Source of the DNA: Methylococcales bacterium
GTDB lineage: Bacteria > Pseudomonadota > Gammaproteobacteria > Methylococcales > Methylomonadaceae
Direction: 5' to 3'
Assembly (NCBI GenBank): GCA_009692395.1
Contig: SHZG01000039.1
Coordinates: 1 to 13,590, forward strand
DNA: 13,590 bases
Under the pieces are notes generated by a model. It did no database searches, was not told the DNA's origin, and saw only the letters and a program-made list of their open reading frames with translations. Of this stretch, positions 6,470 through 13,449 are shown piece by piece. Position 1 is the first letter of the stretch. Every line of letters begins with the position of its first letter. A program made the translations under genes and the position numbers.

Positions 6470-8121
6470 TGAAATTATGGTTTAAAAGTGGATCGCCTTG
6501 GATATGGCTGAATGCAGCGGCAGTCAGCACCTGTCTTATTATGGTGGTTGCCGTATTGGCTTTGGTATTGGTGCGAGGAATAGGCAATGTTTGGCCTGCT
6601 CAAGTCATACAATTTTCTTATCAAGAAGAAGGCAAACCGCTCAGCACTATTATTGGTGAAAAAGTCGATACCAGCATTACGCCCGCCGTCATGGCAAAAT
6701 CCACAGGGCATAAAATGGCTGACGATGAAGATACGCTAGTACAGTATCTGGTAAAAGTAGGTAATCGTGATGTTACGGGCGCAGATTTTCGGTGGATAGA
6801 AGCGCGTAACGTCAAAGAACAAAGTGATCCTGAGTCGATGATAGTTATCGAGCGGCGCGAATGGGGTAATTTTTACGGTCAACTACTGGAAGTCAAAGAA
6901 AACGGTAAAACCGTTGCAACAGGTCAGCAAGCGATGCCTGAACTGCAAACCAGACTCGCCGCGACCTTAGTGGCTTTTGATAAAATCAAACAGCTGGAAA
7001 AAAAGGAAATCGGCGCAATCAATTACGACTTAGAGCAATTACGCTTGAAGCAGAAAAAATTGCAGTTAGAAAACAAGTGGAATAGCGATGCCGAAAAACA
7101 ATTCGCCGCTGATAAAGCTGACTACGATGCACAATATCAAAGTCATCAAGCTGAACTTGCCGCGTTGTATAAAGAAATAAGACGCGATAGTCTGGTTGCT
7201 AAAACAGAATCAGGTGCGAACATCACTATTCCGTTGGCTAAAGTGGTTATGGTTTACCAACCTAACACCATGAATATCTTTGGTAAACTTGGATTTTTCT
7301 GTCACAAAGTGTATGAGTTTTTAACTGATTATCCGCGTGAAGCCAATACCGAAGGCGGCATTTTCCCCGCTATTTTTGGTACGGTGATGATGGTTATCAT
7401 CATGTCCATTATCGTTACTCCGTTTGGTGTGATTGCAGCGGTGTACTTGCGTGAATATGCAAAACAAGGCTTTACGACACAGTTAATAAGAATCGCGGTC
7501 AACAATTTAGCGGGTGTTCCTTCGATTGTTTACGGTGTATTTGGTTTGGGATTCTTTATTTATATTCTAGGTGGTAACATTGACTCTTTACTTTATCCCG
7601 AATCATCACCTGCACCTGTGTATGGTACTCCGGGCTTATTGTGGGCTTCGCTTACCATGGTATTATTAACCTTGCCTGTGGTGATTGTGTCTACTGAGGA
7701 AGGCTTAGCGCGGATTCCAAAATCAATACGTGAGGGCAGTTTGGCATTAGGTGCGACTAAAATCGAAACCTTATGGCGCACCGTGTTACCAATGGCGAGT
7801 CCTGCGATGATGACAGGGTTAATTTTAGCCGTGGCACGCGCCGCAGGTGAAGTCGCACCGCTGATGTTAGTGGGCGTAGTTAAATTGGCACCCACGCTAC
7901 CCTTAGATGGCAATTTCCCCTTTTTACATTTAGACAGAAAATTTATGCACTTAGGTTTTCACATTTATGACGTAGGCTTTCAAAGCCCCAATGTTGAAGC
8001 AGCCAGACCCTTGGTTTATGCGACTGCATTGTTATTGGTTTTAGTGATTGCAGTGCTGAACTTAACAGCCATTATCTTCAGAAATCGTCTGCGCGAAAAA
8101 TACCGAGCATTAGAAGGTTAA
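6466..8121 (+). CDS. pstA: Phosphate ABC transporter permease PstA with coiled-coil periplasmic insert
   Basis: The partner permease of PstC. At 551 residues it is almost twice as long as E. coli PstA. A first transmembrane helix at about 17-36 is followed by a soluble region (about 40-290), then the permease core from about 299, with the EAA-type loop at 411-446 (GSLALGAT at 424-431) that contacts PstB. Within the soluble region, residues 160-240 are rich in Lys, Glu, Gln and Leu with few helix breakers and read as a long coiled coil, expected in the periplasm. Translation is coupled to pstC through the overlapping ATGA at 6466-6469. pstB follows after 4 bp. The function of the insert is unknown; it parallels the extra domain in PstC, so the two may interact with each other or with PstS. 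Confidence 0.93.
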   Translation: MMKLWFKSGSPWIWLNAAAVSTCLIMVVAVLALVLVRGIGNVWPAQVIQFSYQEEGKPLSTIIGEKVDTSITPAVMAKSTGHKMADDEDTLVQYLVKVGNRDVTGADFRWIEARNVKEQSDPESMIVIERREWGNFYGQLLEVKENGKTVATGQQAMPELQTRLAATLVAFDKIKQLEKKEIGAINYDLEQLRLKQKKLQLENKWNSDAEKQFAADKADYDAQYQSHQAELAALYKEIRRDSLVAKTESGANITIPLAKVVMVYQPNTMNIFGKLGFFCHKVYEFLTDYPREANTEGGIFPAIFGTVMMVIIMSIIVTPFGVIAAVYLREYAKQGFTTQLIRIAVNNLAGVPSIVYGVFGLGFFIYILGGNIDSLLYPESSPAPVYGTPGLLWASLTMVLLTLPVVIVSTEEGLARIPKSIREGSLALGATKIETLWRTVLPMASPAMMTGLILAVARAAGEVAPLMLVGVVKLAPTLPLDGNFPFLHLDRKFMHLGFHIYDVGFQSPNVEAARPLVYATALLLVLVIAVLNLTAIIFRNRLREKYRALEG

Positions 8122-8125
8122 AAAA

Positions 8126-8959
8126 ATGACAGAACAACAAACCCGTTCACATTCCATTGATATGAGTTCTATTCTTGGTGAACAAAGACAATCACAGACA
8201 CCCAATGAAACCTGTATTAAAGTAGAAAATCTAAATTTTTTTTATGGCAAAAAGCAGGCATTGTATGGTGTTAACATGGAAATGTACCGCAAAAAAGTCA
8301 CCGCTTACATTGGGCCCAGTGGCTGTGGTAAATCAACCTTATTACGCTGTATTAACCGCATGAATGATTTGGTCGATCATGTCACCATCGAAGGTAAAAT
8401 TTTACTCGACGATGAAAACATCTACGACAAATCCGTTAAAGTTGCAGAATTACGTAGACGCGTTGGCATGGTATTTCAAAAACCCAATCCATTTCCTAAG
8501 ACTATCTTTGAAAATGTAACTTATGGTCTCAGAATTCAAGGCATTAACGATAAACGTCTTTTAGAAGAAACCGTTGAAAAATCCTTGCGCGGTGCGGCGT
8601 TATGGGACGAAGTTAAAGACCGTTTACAGGATAACGCCTTAGGCTTATCAGGTGGTCAACAACAGCGTTTAGTGATTGCCCGTGCCATTGCTATTGAACC
8701 CGAAGTGTTGCTATTAGATGAACCTGCATCGGCTTTAGATCCTATTTCAACGTTAAAAATTGAAGAATTAATTAACGAGCTGAAAGAAAAATATACAATA
8801 GTCATTGTTACCCATAATATGCAGCAAGCAGCGCGGGTATCTGATTACACCGCGTTTATGTATATGGGTGAGCTTATTGAGATGAGTACAACCAGCGAGT
8901 TATTTACCAATCCCAAGAAAAAACAAACAGAAGATTATATTACTGGACGCTACGGTTAA
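8126..8959 (+). CDS. pstB: Phosphate ABC transporter ATP-binding protein PstB
   Basis: The cytoplasmic ATPase that powers phosphate import as a dimer under PstC/PstA. The 277-residue protein has all ABC motifs: Walker A GPSGCGKST at 63-71, Q-loop FQKPNPFP at 117-124 (the NPFP after the Gln is characteristic of PstB), signature LSGGQQQR at 174-181, Walker B VLLLDEP at 194-200 and the switch histidine His230 (VTHN). The C-terminus ends DYITGRYG, as usual for PstB. About 28 polar residues precede the first strand; ATG at residue 13 is a possible later start. The gap to pstA is only 4 bp, and an AGG overlapping the end of pstA may act as ribosome-binding site. No key residue is missing. Confidence 0.97.
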   Translation: MTEQQTRSHSIDMSSILGEQRQSQTPNETCIKVENLNFFYGKKQALYGVNMEMYRKKVTAYIGPSGCGKSTLLRCINRMNDLVDHVTIEGKILLDDENIYDKSVKVAELRRRVGMVFQKPNPFPKTIFENVTYGLRIQGINDKRLLEETVEKSLRGAALWDEVKDRLQDNALGLSGGQQQRLVIARAIAIEPEVLLLDEPASALDPISTLKIEELINELKEKYTIVIVTHNMQQAARVSDYTAFMYMGELIEMSTTSELFTNPKKKQTEDYITGRYG

Positions 8960-8973
8960 TTAGGAGCAGAGCA

Positions 8974-9687
8974 ATGGACAACAGCAAAATAGGGCATCAT
9001 ATCTCTGAGCAATTCAATAAAGAATTGGAAGATATTCGCAATAAAGTATTAATCATGGGCGGCTTAGTTGAGCAGCAAATAGAGCTAGCAATCAAAGCAT
9101 TCATCACGGGTGATGCGGAACTTGCTGAATTGGTCATTAAGCAAGACAATCAAGTTGACGAGCTAGAAGTGGCAATTGATTTGGAATGTACTCAAATTCT
9201 AGCACTGCGCCAACCGACAGCATTTGATTTACGCTTATTATTGACGGTCATTAAAGTTATTAGTGAATTGGAAATTATTGGTGATTTAGCGGAGCGGGTT
9301 GCCAAAATGGCTTTGCAATTATCCGATAGTGACAGTAAAAAAGACCATTATTATGAAATGCAACACATGACTGACTTGGTTAAAGATATGCTACACGGTG
9401 CGTTAGATGCGTTTGCCAGAATGTGCATAGATGATATTACTTTAATTACTGCGCGTGATGTTGATGTCGATAGAGAATACGATAGTATCCTTCGCCAGCT
9501 GATTACTCACATGATGGAAGATCCTAGACACATTACTCGCACGCTTAATGTCATGTGGACAGTACGAGCCATCGAACGTATCGGCGACCACGCGTGTTAT
9601 ATCTGCGAACATTTGGTTTTTATGATTAAAGGCGAGGCGGTGCAGCATTTAACTCAGGCACAATTAGAAGCTAGATTAAACCAATAG
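8974..9687 (+). CDS. phoU: Phosphate signalling protein PhoU
   Basis: A cytoplasmic, all-helical protein that connects the Pst transporter with the PhoR sensor and represses the Pho response when phosphate is plentiful. The 237-residue product has the two tandem PhoU three-helix bundles. The first carries LRLLLTVIKVISELEIIGDL with acidic metal-site residues and ends AERVAKMA; the second repeats the pattern as TRTLNVMWTVRAIERIGDHA. It is the last gene of the pst cluster, 14 bp after pstB, with a good Shine-Dalgarno (TAGGAG, about 7 bp before the ATG). phoB and phoR are not nearby, so the signalling partners must be encoded elsewhere. Confidence 0.96.
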   Translation: MDNSKIGHHISEQFNKELEDIRNKVLIMGGLVEQQIELAIKAFITGDAELAELVIKQDNQVDELEVAIDLECTQILALRQPTAFDLRLLLTVIKVISELEIIGDLAERVAKMALQLSDSDSKKDHYYEMQHMTDLVKDMLHGALDAFARMCIDDITLITARDVDVDREYDSILRQLITHMMEDPRHITRTLNVMWTVRAIERIGDHACYICEHLVFMIKGEAVQHLTQAQLEARLNQ

Positions 9688-9696
9688 TAATACCGT

Positions 9697-9738
9697 TGCT
9701 TTGCGTATCGCCTCCTTTGAGGCGATATAGCTAAAGCA
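9697..9738. repeat. Imperfect stem-loop downstream of phoU
   Basis: An inner 9-bp perfect stem (9706-9714 with 9719-9727, TATCGCCTC and its complement) closes a 4-nt CTTT loop. An outer 6-bp stem (TGCTTT 9697-9702 with AAAGCA 9733-9738) is separated from it by a small internal loop. There is no T-tract, so it is not a canonical terminator. It lies 10 bp past the phoU stop and may protect the 3' end of the pst message or simply be part of a dispersed repeat. Confidence 0.6.
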
Positions 9739-9755
9739 GTTGTGTTGATTACAAA

Positions 9756-9815
9756 ACCGTTCGCACTGAGCCTGTCGAAGTGTGAATGTGGTTCGACAAG
9801 CTCACCACGAACGGT
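9756..9815. repeat. REP-like inverted repeat (GTTCG...CGAAC palindrome)
   Basis: Two 24-nt arms, 9756-9779 and 9792-9815, are complementary at 20 of 24 positions around a 12-nt loop. The core words are ACCGTTCG, TGAGC, TGTCGAA and their complements. From general knowledge, palindromes with TGAGC and TGTCGAAC cores occur dispersed in many proteobacterial genomes as REP or MITE-like elements, and some REP elements are moved by a RAYT-type transposase. No such transposase gene is in the window. The repeat nature (other copies) cannot be tested from one copy. Confidence 0.7.
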
Positions 9816-9841
9816 ATCATTTTATTGTGCGTTAGCTCTAT

Positions 9842-9874
9842 TAAGGGCTGGCACAAGGCGCAGCCCTTACTTTT
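9842..9874 (+). terminator. Probable terminator of the pst-phoU operon
   Basis: A perfect 9-bp stem (TAAGGGCTG 9842-9850 with CAGCCCTTA 9861-9869), 10-nt loop, is followed on the plus strand by CTTTTAA. The T-tract is short, so termination may be only partial. It lies between the convergent phoU and lolD genes. The minus strand has no T-run after the stem, so it fits the plus-strand transcript better. Confidence 0.5.
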
Positions 9875-9888
9875 AATGGCAGTAGCAT

Positions 9889-10569
9889 TTAGCCTACAAT
9901 CAAGCCATCTTCCATGTGTAGCACTTTCCCCATTCTTGCTGCCAGTTCGTGGTCATGCGTGACCACTAGAAAACTAATCGCCAATTCCTGATTTAACTCC
10001 AGCATCAACTGATAAACCGAATCAGCGGTTTTACTGTCCAAATTGCCTGTGGGTTCATCGGCTAGAATCACATTAGGTTTGTTAATTAAGGCTCTAGCAA
10101 TCGCGGCACGTTGTCTTTCACCGCCTGATAATTCGCTGGGTTTATGTTCAATACGCGGGGCTAAACCGACGCGCTTTAATAAATCAGCGGCGCGAACTTT
10201 GGCTTCTTTCACTGAAAGCCCTGCAATTAATAACGGCATGGCAACATTTTCCAATACCGTAAATTCGCCTAATAAATGATGCGATTGATAGATGAATCCC
10301 AGTGATTTATTGCGTAACTGTGCCAGTTTGGTACTGTTGACTGAATTCAAATTAACGCCGTTTAGAATCACTTCGCCGCTAGTCGGTTTATCTAAGCCGC
10401 CTAATAAGTGCATCAGGGTACTTTTACCTGAGCCTGACACGCCCATAATCGCCACGCGTTCACCGACAGCGATGGCTAAATCCACGCCTTTTAAGACTTC
10501 AACATCCAATTCACCTTGATAGCGTTTGGTTAATTTTTTACATTCCAAAATAATCGGCTTTTTATTCAT
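9889..10569 (-). CDS. lolD: Lipoprotein-releasing system ATP-binding protein LolD
   Basis: The ATPase of the LolCDE-type complex, which extracts outer-membrane lipoproteins from the inner membrane and hands them to LolA. The 226-residue product has Walker A GVSGSGKST at 43-51, the LolD-like GFIYQSHHLL at 91-100 followed by FTVLENVAMPLL, signature LSGGERQR at 147-154, Walker B VILADEPTGNLD at 167-178 and His205. The open frame extends upstream to 10671, but the extra 34 residues lie inside lolC and are not LolD-like. The ATG at 10569 has GAGG about 8 bp upstream and overlaps the end of lolC by 8 bp, a typical coupled start. Relatives such as MacB or FtsE ATPases are less likely given the neighbour and the LENVAMPLL segment. 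Confidence 0.93.
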   Translation of the reverse strand: MNKKPIILECKKLTKRYQGELDVEVLKGVDLAIAVGERVAIMGVSGSGKSTLMHLLGGLDKPTSGEVILNGVNLNSVNSTKLAQLRNKSLGFIYQSHHLLGEFTVLENVAMPLLIAGLSVKEAKVRAADLLKRVGLAPRIEHKPSELSGGERQRAAIARALINKPNVILADEPTGNLDSKTADSVYQLMLELNQELAISFLVVTHDHELAARMGKVLHMEDGLIVG

Positions 10570-11809
10570 AACGCAGTACCTCGGCTGGATTGATTTTAGC
10601 GGCTTGCCACGCAGGATAAATAGTGGCGAGTATGGACAATAAAAATGCCATGCCAGCAGTGGCAATAACATCTGTCCACATCAATTCAGACGGTAATTCG
10701 CTGATGTAATAAATTTGTGCATTTAAAAATTTCACATGGAATAATTCTTCAATAGCACTGACTAAATCAGGCGCGTTGATGGCGAGCAATACGCCACAAA
10801 TCACACCCAGTATCGTACCGAATAGCCCAATCACTGTACCTAGCACCATGAAGATGCCCATAACAGACGCAGAGGTTAGCCCTTGGGTTTTTAAAAGGGC
10901 AATGTCACTCCGTTTATCAGTCACCACCATAATCAGCGTAGAAACGATATTAAACGCCGACACCGCAACCAGTAATAACAGAATAATCGACATCACCTTT
11001 TTTTCCATTTTAATGGCTTGGAAAAAGTTATCATGCGCCATTGTCCAGTCACTGACTTGGTAATTGTCAATAAACGTTTTAGCAAGACTCGTAGTGATTT
11101 GCGGTGCGTTCAGTAAATCATCCATTTTAATACGCAGCGCGGATACGCTATTTTCTAAACGAAATAATTTAGCGGCATCGTCCATGTGAATGAGTGCCAT
11201 ATTGCGGTCGTATTCATACATACCCACTTGAAAAATACCCACTACGTTAAAGCGGCGCATCCTAGGCACAACACCCGCAGGCGTAGAGTTGACTTGTGGG
11301 CTAATGAGGGTCACTTTATCACCGACGGTGACTCCTAGATAATTCGCTTGTTCTAGCCCTAGAATAATGCCGTATTCACCAGCGACTAAATCCGATAATT
11401 TGCCTAATTTCATTTTATCGGCTATTTCAGATACTTTAGGTTCATAGTCTGGCAGAATGCCACTGACCATTGTGCCGTTGACGCGGCGATCTGCGTTAAT
11501 CATGACTTGCCCATTAACAAACGGCGCAGTGCCTTGAATATGGGGGTAATTTTTTAATTGTTGCTCTAAGTCTTGCCAATTTTCTAATTGCCCAGAGCGT
11601 CCTGTCATAGTGGCGTGGGAAGTCATACTGAGCATCCGCTCACTGATTTTGCCGACAAAACCATTCATCACTGATAACACAGTAATCAACGCGGTAACGC
11701 TTAAGGCAATGCCTAAAACAGACGCTAGGGTAACAAAAGAAATAAATTGAGTACGACGTTTAGCCCGCGTATAACGCAAGCCGATATAAAAAATAAGGGG
11801 TTTAAACAT
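10562..11809 (-). CDS. lolC: Lipoprotein-releasing system permease, LolC/LolE family
   Basis: The membrane subunit of the lipoprotein-releasing ABC transporter. The 415-residue protein has the family plan: N-terminal IGLRYTRAKRR, first helix at about 24-48 ending SVMNGF, a periplasmic domain (about 50-270), then three helices (about 272-296, 316-345, 379-400) and the C-terminus NPAEVLRYE. A proline-containing stretch PQVNSTPAGVVPRMRRF (171-187) lies where LolC has the hook that grasps LolA, so I favour LolC over LolE. Only one such gene is present beside lolD; a second subunit may be encoded elsewhere, or the protein may act as a homodimer (LolF type). It overlaps lolD by 8 bp and follows fur by 24 bp on the same strand. 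No good Shine-Dalgarno precedes the ATG. Confidence 0.85.
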   Translation of the reverse strand: MFKPLIFYIGLRYTRAKRRTQFISFVTLASVLGIALSVTALITVLSVMNGFVGKISERMLSMTSHATMTGRSGQLENWQDLEQQLKNYPHIQGTAPFVNGQVMINADRRVNGTMVSGILPDYEPKVSEIADKMKLGKLSDLVAGEYGIILGLEQANYLGVTVGDKVTLISPQVNSTPAGVVPRMRRFNVVGIFQVGMYEYDRNMALIHMDDAAKLFRLENSVSALRIKMDDLLNAPQITTSLAKTFIDNYQVSDWTMAHDNFFQAIKMEKKVMSIILLLLVAVSAFNIVSTLIMVVTDKRSDIALLKTQGLTSASVMGIFMVLGTVIGLFGTILGVICGVLLAINAPDLVSAIEELFHVKFLNAQIYYISELPSELMWTDVIATAGMAFLLSILATIYPAWQAAKINPAEVLRYE

Positions 11810-11833
11810 GAAGTTTTTGAGGAGTTAGAGTAA

Positions 11834-12253
11834 TTAAGATTTTCGGCACGCAGGGCAAAAACCATACAAATAAAGACTGTGATTAGTTAATTCATAACCT
11901 AATTTTATGGCAATTTCTTTTTGGCGAATTTCAATGGATTCGTCAGTAAATTCATCAACTGTGCCACATTTTACACACAAAATATGATCGTGATGATGAC
12001 TATTTGCCAATTCAAAAATAGAATTACCGCCATCAAAATGGTGGCGAGTGACTAAACCTGCCGCTTCAAATTGCGTTAATACCCGATAAACCGTTGCCAA
12101 ACCGATGTCTTCGTCTTCGCTGAGCAGGATTTTATACACTTGTTCCGCGCTTAAATGGCGTTGATCGAGCTGTTTTTCTAAAATTTGCAGAATTTTAATC
12201 CGAGGTAAAGTAACCTTCAGACCTGCATTCTTTAAGTCATGCCTTTCCAACAT
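11834..12253 (-). CDS. fur: Ferric uptake regulator Fur
   Basis: A dimeric cytoplasmic repressor that uses Fe2+ to shut off iron uptake genes. The 139-residue product has the winged-helix DNA-binding domain with the recognition helix segment DIGLATVYRVLTQF (49-62), then the metal-binding HHHDH (86-90), and two CxxC pairs, C93/C96 and C133/C136, the structural zinc site seen in many Fur proteins. Length and motifs match Fur better than Zur or PerR: the spacing of HHHDH to CVKCG and the ELTNHSLYLYGFC ending are Fur-like, and divergence from bamE/omlA is the classic gammaproteobacterial setting for fur. A strong Shine-Dalgarno (AGGAG) lies 4 bp before the ATG. Downstream genes lolC and lolD are close enough to share its transcript. 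Confidence 0.95.
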   Translation of the reverse strand: MLERHDLKNAGLKVTLPRIKILQILEKQLDQRHLSAEQVYKILLSEDEDIGLATVYRVLTQFEAAGLVTRHHFDGGNSIFELANSHHHDHILCVKCGTVDEFTDESIEIRQKEIAIKLGYELTNHSLYLYGFCPACRKS

Positions 12254-12300
12254 TTATCTCCTGTTACATCGCCGTGGGCTGATTGCACCCTATTACCTAC

Positions 12301-12309
12301 ATTGTAGCA
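12301..12309 (-). promoter_or_regulatory. Candidate extended -10 promoter of fur(-lolC-lolD)
   Basis: Read on the minus strand, 12309-12301 is TGCTACAAT: an extended -10 (TGn) joined to TACAAT, a 5/6 match to consensus. It would start transcription near 12294, about 40 nt ahead of the fur ATG. No good -35 is visible, which is tolerable for an extended -10. I see no convincing Fur box over it. On the opposite strand GATAAT at 12324-12329 could serve bamE, but without a recognisable -35. Confidence 0.4.
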
Positions 12310-12379
12310 TGACAGTTTTATAGGATAATCTTTTAACATCCTGTATCATTTTACCTTTTTAAACCTTTCGCACTATCAA

Positions 12380-12898
12380 ATGAGAAAATCGCTTTTTTCT
12401 TTCAGCCTATTGGCAAGTTTAACACTGACTGCCTGCACCACTGTTTTGAATAATTTGCCAGGTGTTTACACCTTAGAAATTCAACAAGGCAATATTATTG
12501 ATCAAAATATGATTAATCAACTCCGACCCAATATGGATAAACGGCAAGTGTTATACATCATGGGTTCACCGATGCTGGTTGATTTTTTTCATAAAAATCG
12601 CTGGGATTATGTCTATTATGATAAGCCTAGTGGTGAAAATGCGGTTGAAAAGAAAGCCTTTTTAGTGTTTAAAACAGTGGATGGCACAGATAAATTAACA
12701 GGTATGTATGGCGATTTTAAACCCAGCAACCTGCCTGTTGTAAAGCCATCGGATGAGAAAATAGTCGATTTACCCAAGCGAGAAGTTGACCATACGCTGT
12801 GGGAAATGATTACTGGATTATTTGGTTTTGATGGCAGTGATACTAGCAGTGCCACACCTAAAACGGAACAAAAATCACAAGTGGATTTGCCTTTGTAA
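12380..12898 (+). CDS. bamE: Outer membrane assembly lipoprotein BamE (SmpA/OmlA)
   Basis: A small lipoprotein of the BAM complex, which folds beta-barrel proteins into the outer membrane; BamE stabilises the complex on the periplasmic face. The 172-residue precursor has a lipoprotein signal peptide ending in the lipobox LTAC, with the lipidated Cys19. The SmpA/OmlA domain follows: VYTLEIQQGN, then QNMINQLRPNMDKRQVLYIMG and GSPMLVDFFHKNRWDYVYY, all typical. The C-terminal part (about 120-172) is polar and less conserved. It is divergent from fur, as in Pseudomonas and Xanthomonas, and is transported by the Lol system encoded next to it. No clear Shine-Dalgarno is seen before the ATG. Confidence 0.95.
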   Translation: MRKSLFSFSLLASLTLTACTTVLNNLPGVYTLEIQQGNIIDQNMINQLRPNMDKRQVLYIMGSPMLVDFFHKNRWDYVYYDKPSGENAVEKKAFLVFKTVDGTDKLTGMYGDFKPSNLPVVKPSDEKIVDLPKREVDHTLWEMITGLFGFDGSDTSSATPKTEQKSQVDLPL

Positions 12899-12928
12899 AA
12901 AATAGGAGTCCAAGTCATACCTTGGACT
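12897..12928 (-). terminator. Minus-strand terminator between bamE and the usher remnant
   Basis: A perfect 8-bp stem (AGTCCAAG 12907-12914 with CTTGGACT 12921-12928, 6-nt loop) is followed, on the minus strand only, by CCTA and six T (12902-12897). It therefore ends transcripts coming from the right, i.e. from the usher gene whose stop codon lies 12 bp before it. The T-tract overlaps the bamE stop codon on the other strand. It appears intact although the gene it served is broken. Confidence 0.7.
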
Positions 12929-12940
12929 ACAAGCCAACGA

Positions 12941-13168
12941 TTACTCACACAAAATATCACCCAATTTAACGACGACCTTATCACTTTGGGGTATGGTTAA
13001 ATGCAGAATGCAGTCGTGTTTTTGACGTTTGACGGTCACTATAAATTCACCCATTGGTACGCTGTCTAAATAGAAAAAGCCTTTTTTAGCCACAAAACTG
13101 TCTTGAATTTTACCTTTCACTGTATATTCTAGCGGCAACGCCGCTAAATATTGTTTGCCTCCATCCTT
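12941..13168 (-). pseudogene. Outer-membrane usher remnant, C-terminal piece (after frameshift)
   Basis: Read from 13168, this frame gives KDGGKQYLAALPLEYTV, then KKGFFYLDSVPMGEF, then the paired-cysteine ending HDCILHLTIP...LGDILCE and a stop. This is the layout of the C-terminal plug/CTD end of chaperone-usher (FimD/PapC-type) outer-membrane ushers, which receive pilin-chaperone complexes and export the fibre. A gene caller would start it at TTG 13138, but there is no ribosome-binding site and the homologous sequence extends upstream to the frameshift, so it is not an independent gene. Its intact terminator lies just downstream. Confidence 0.7.
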
Positions 13169-13449
13169 ACAACAGTGTACGCATAACCTTCTACAGCAAC
13201 AAATTTACCCAGCGTAAACTCAACTACACTTGCACTTCTTACACCTACGTCTATCACTGGCTCGTCATGATCAGCTACTTTATTCAAGCCCATATCTGCG
13301 GGTTTTATGCTAATTTTGCTAAGTCGCCGCGATTGTAGTGTCGGAATCATCATGGCTTTATTTTCATTGCCCACACCAAACTCTGCACCATCTTGATAGA
13401 TGGGTACATTTTCTTTTGAGCCTTTCACTTTTATTACCGCAAAGCTATA
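13144..13449 (-). pseudogene. Outer-membrane usher remnant, upstream piece (cut by IS630, then frameshifted)
   Basis: From 13449 the frame reads YSFAVIKVKGSKENVPIYQD, then segments like NKAMMIPTL, NKISIKPADMGLNKV-type sequence (here SKISIKPADMGLNKV) and VGVRSASVVEFTLGK. Ushers commonly have at this place a SFAVVxVPxxxxVxVY...GxALLPxLxxYxxNxISIDPxDLPLDA...R motif series, so this is the stretch just after the barrel. It breaks off at the left end of an IS630-type element and, at the other end, runs into a stop at 13144 because one base is missing near 13165-13169: adding one A to GTAAGGATGG restores VVKDGG and joins the next piece. The barrel and N-terminus are absent from the window. GTG at 13428 is only a nominal start. 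Confidence 0.7.

Noticed and set aside
10570..10671. Upstream extension of lolD to 10671 (260 residues)
   Set aside because: The extra 34 residues lie inside lolC; the ATG at 10569 has a GAGG ribosome-binding site and the usual LolD start.
12308..12325. Perfect CTGTCAT on the minus strand in the fur-bamE spacer, a possible Pho box
   Set aside because: The partner repeat at the 11-bp period matches only about 3 of 7 bases and no -10 sits at the right distance; a lone 7-mer is expected by chance.
12254..12379. Possible Fur box (GATAAT at 12324-12329) for autoregulation of fur
   Set aside because: No second or third GATAAT-type unit in proper array or inverted order; it is more plausibly a -10-like hexamer.
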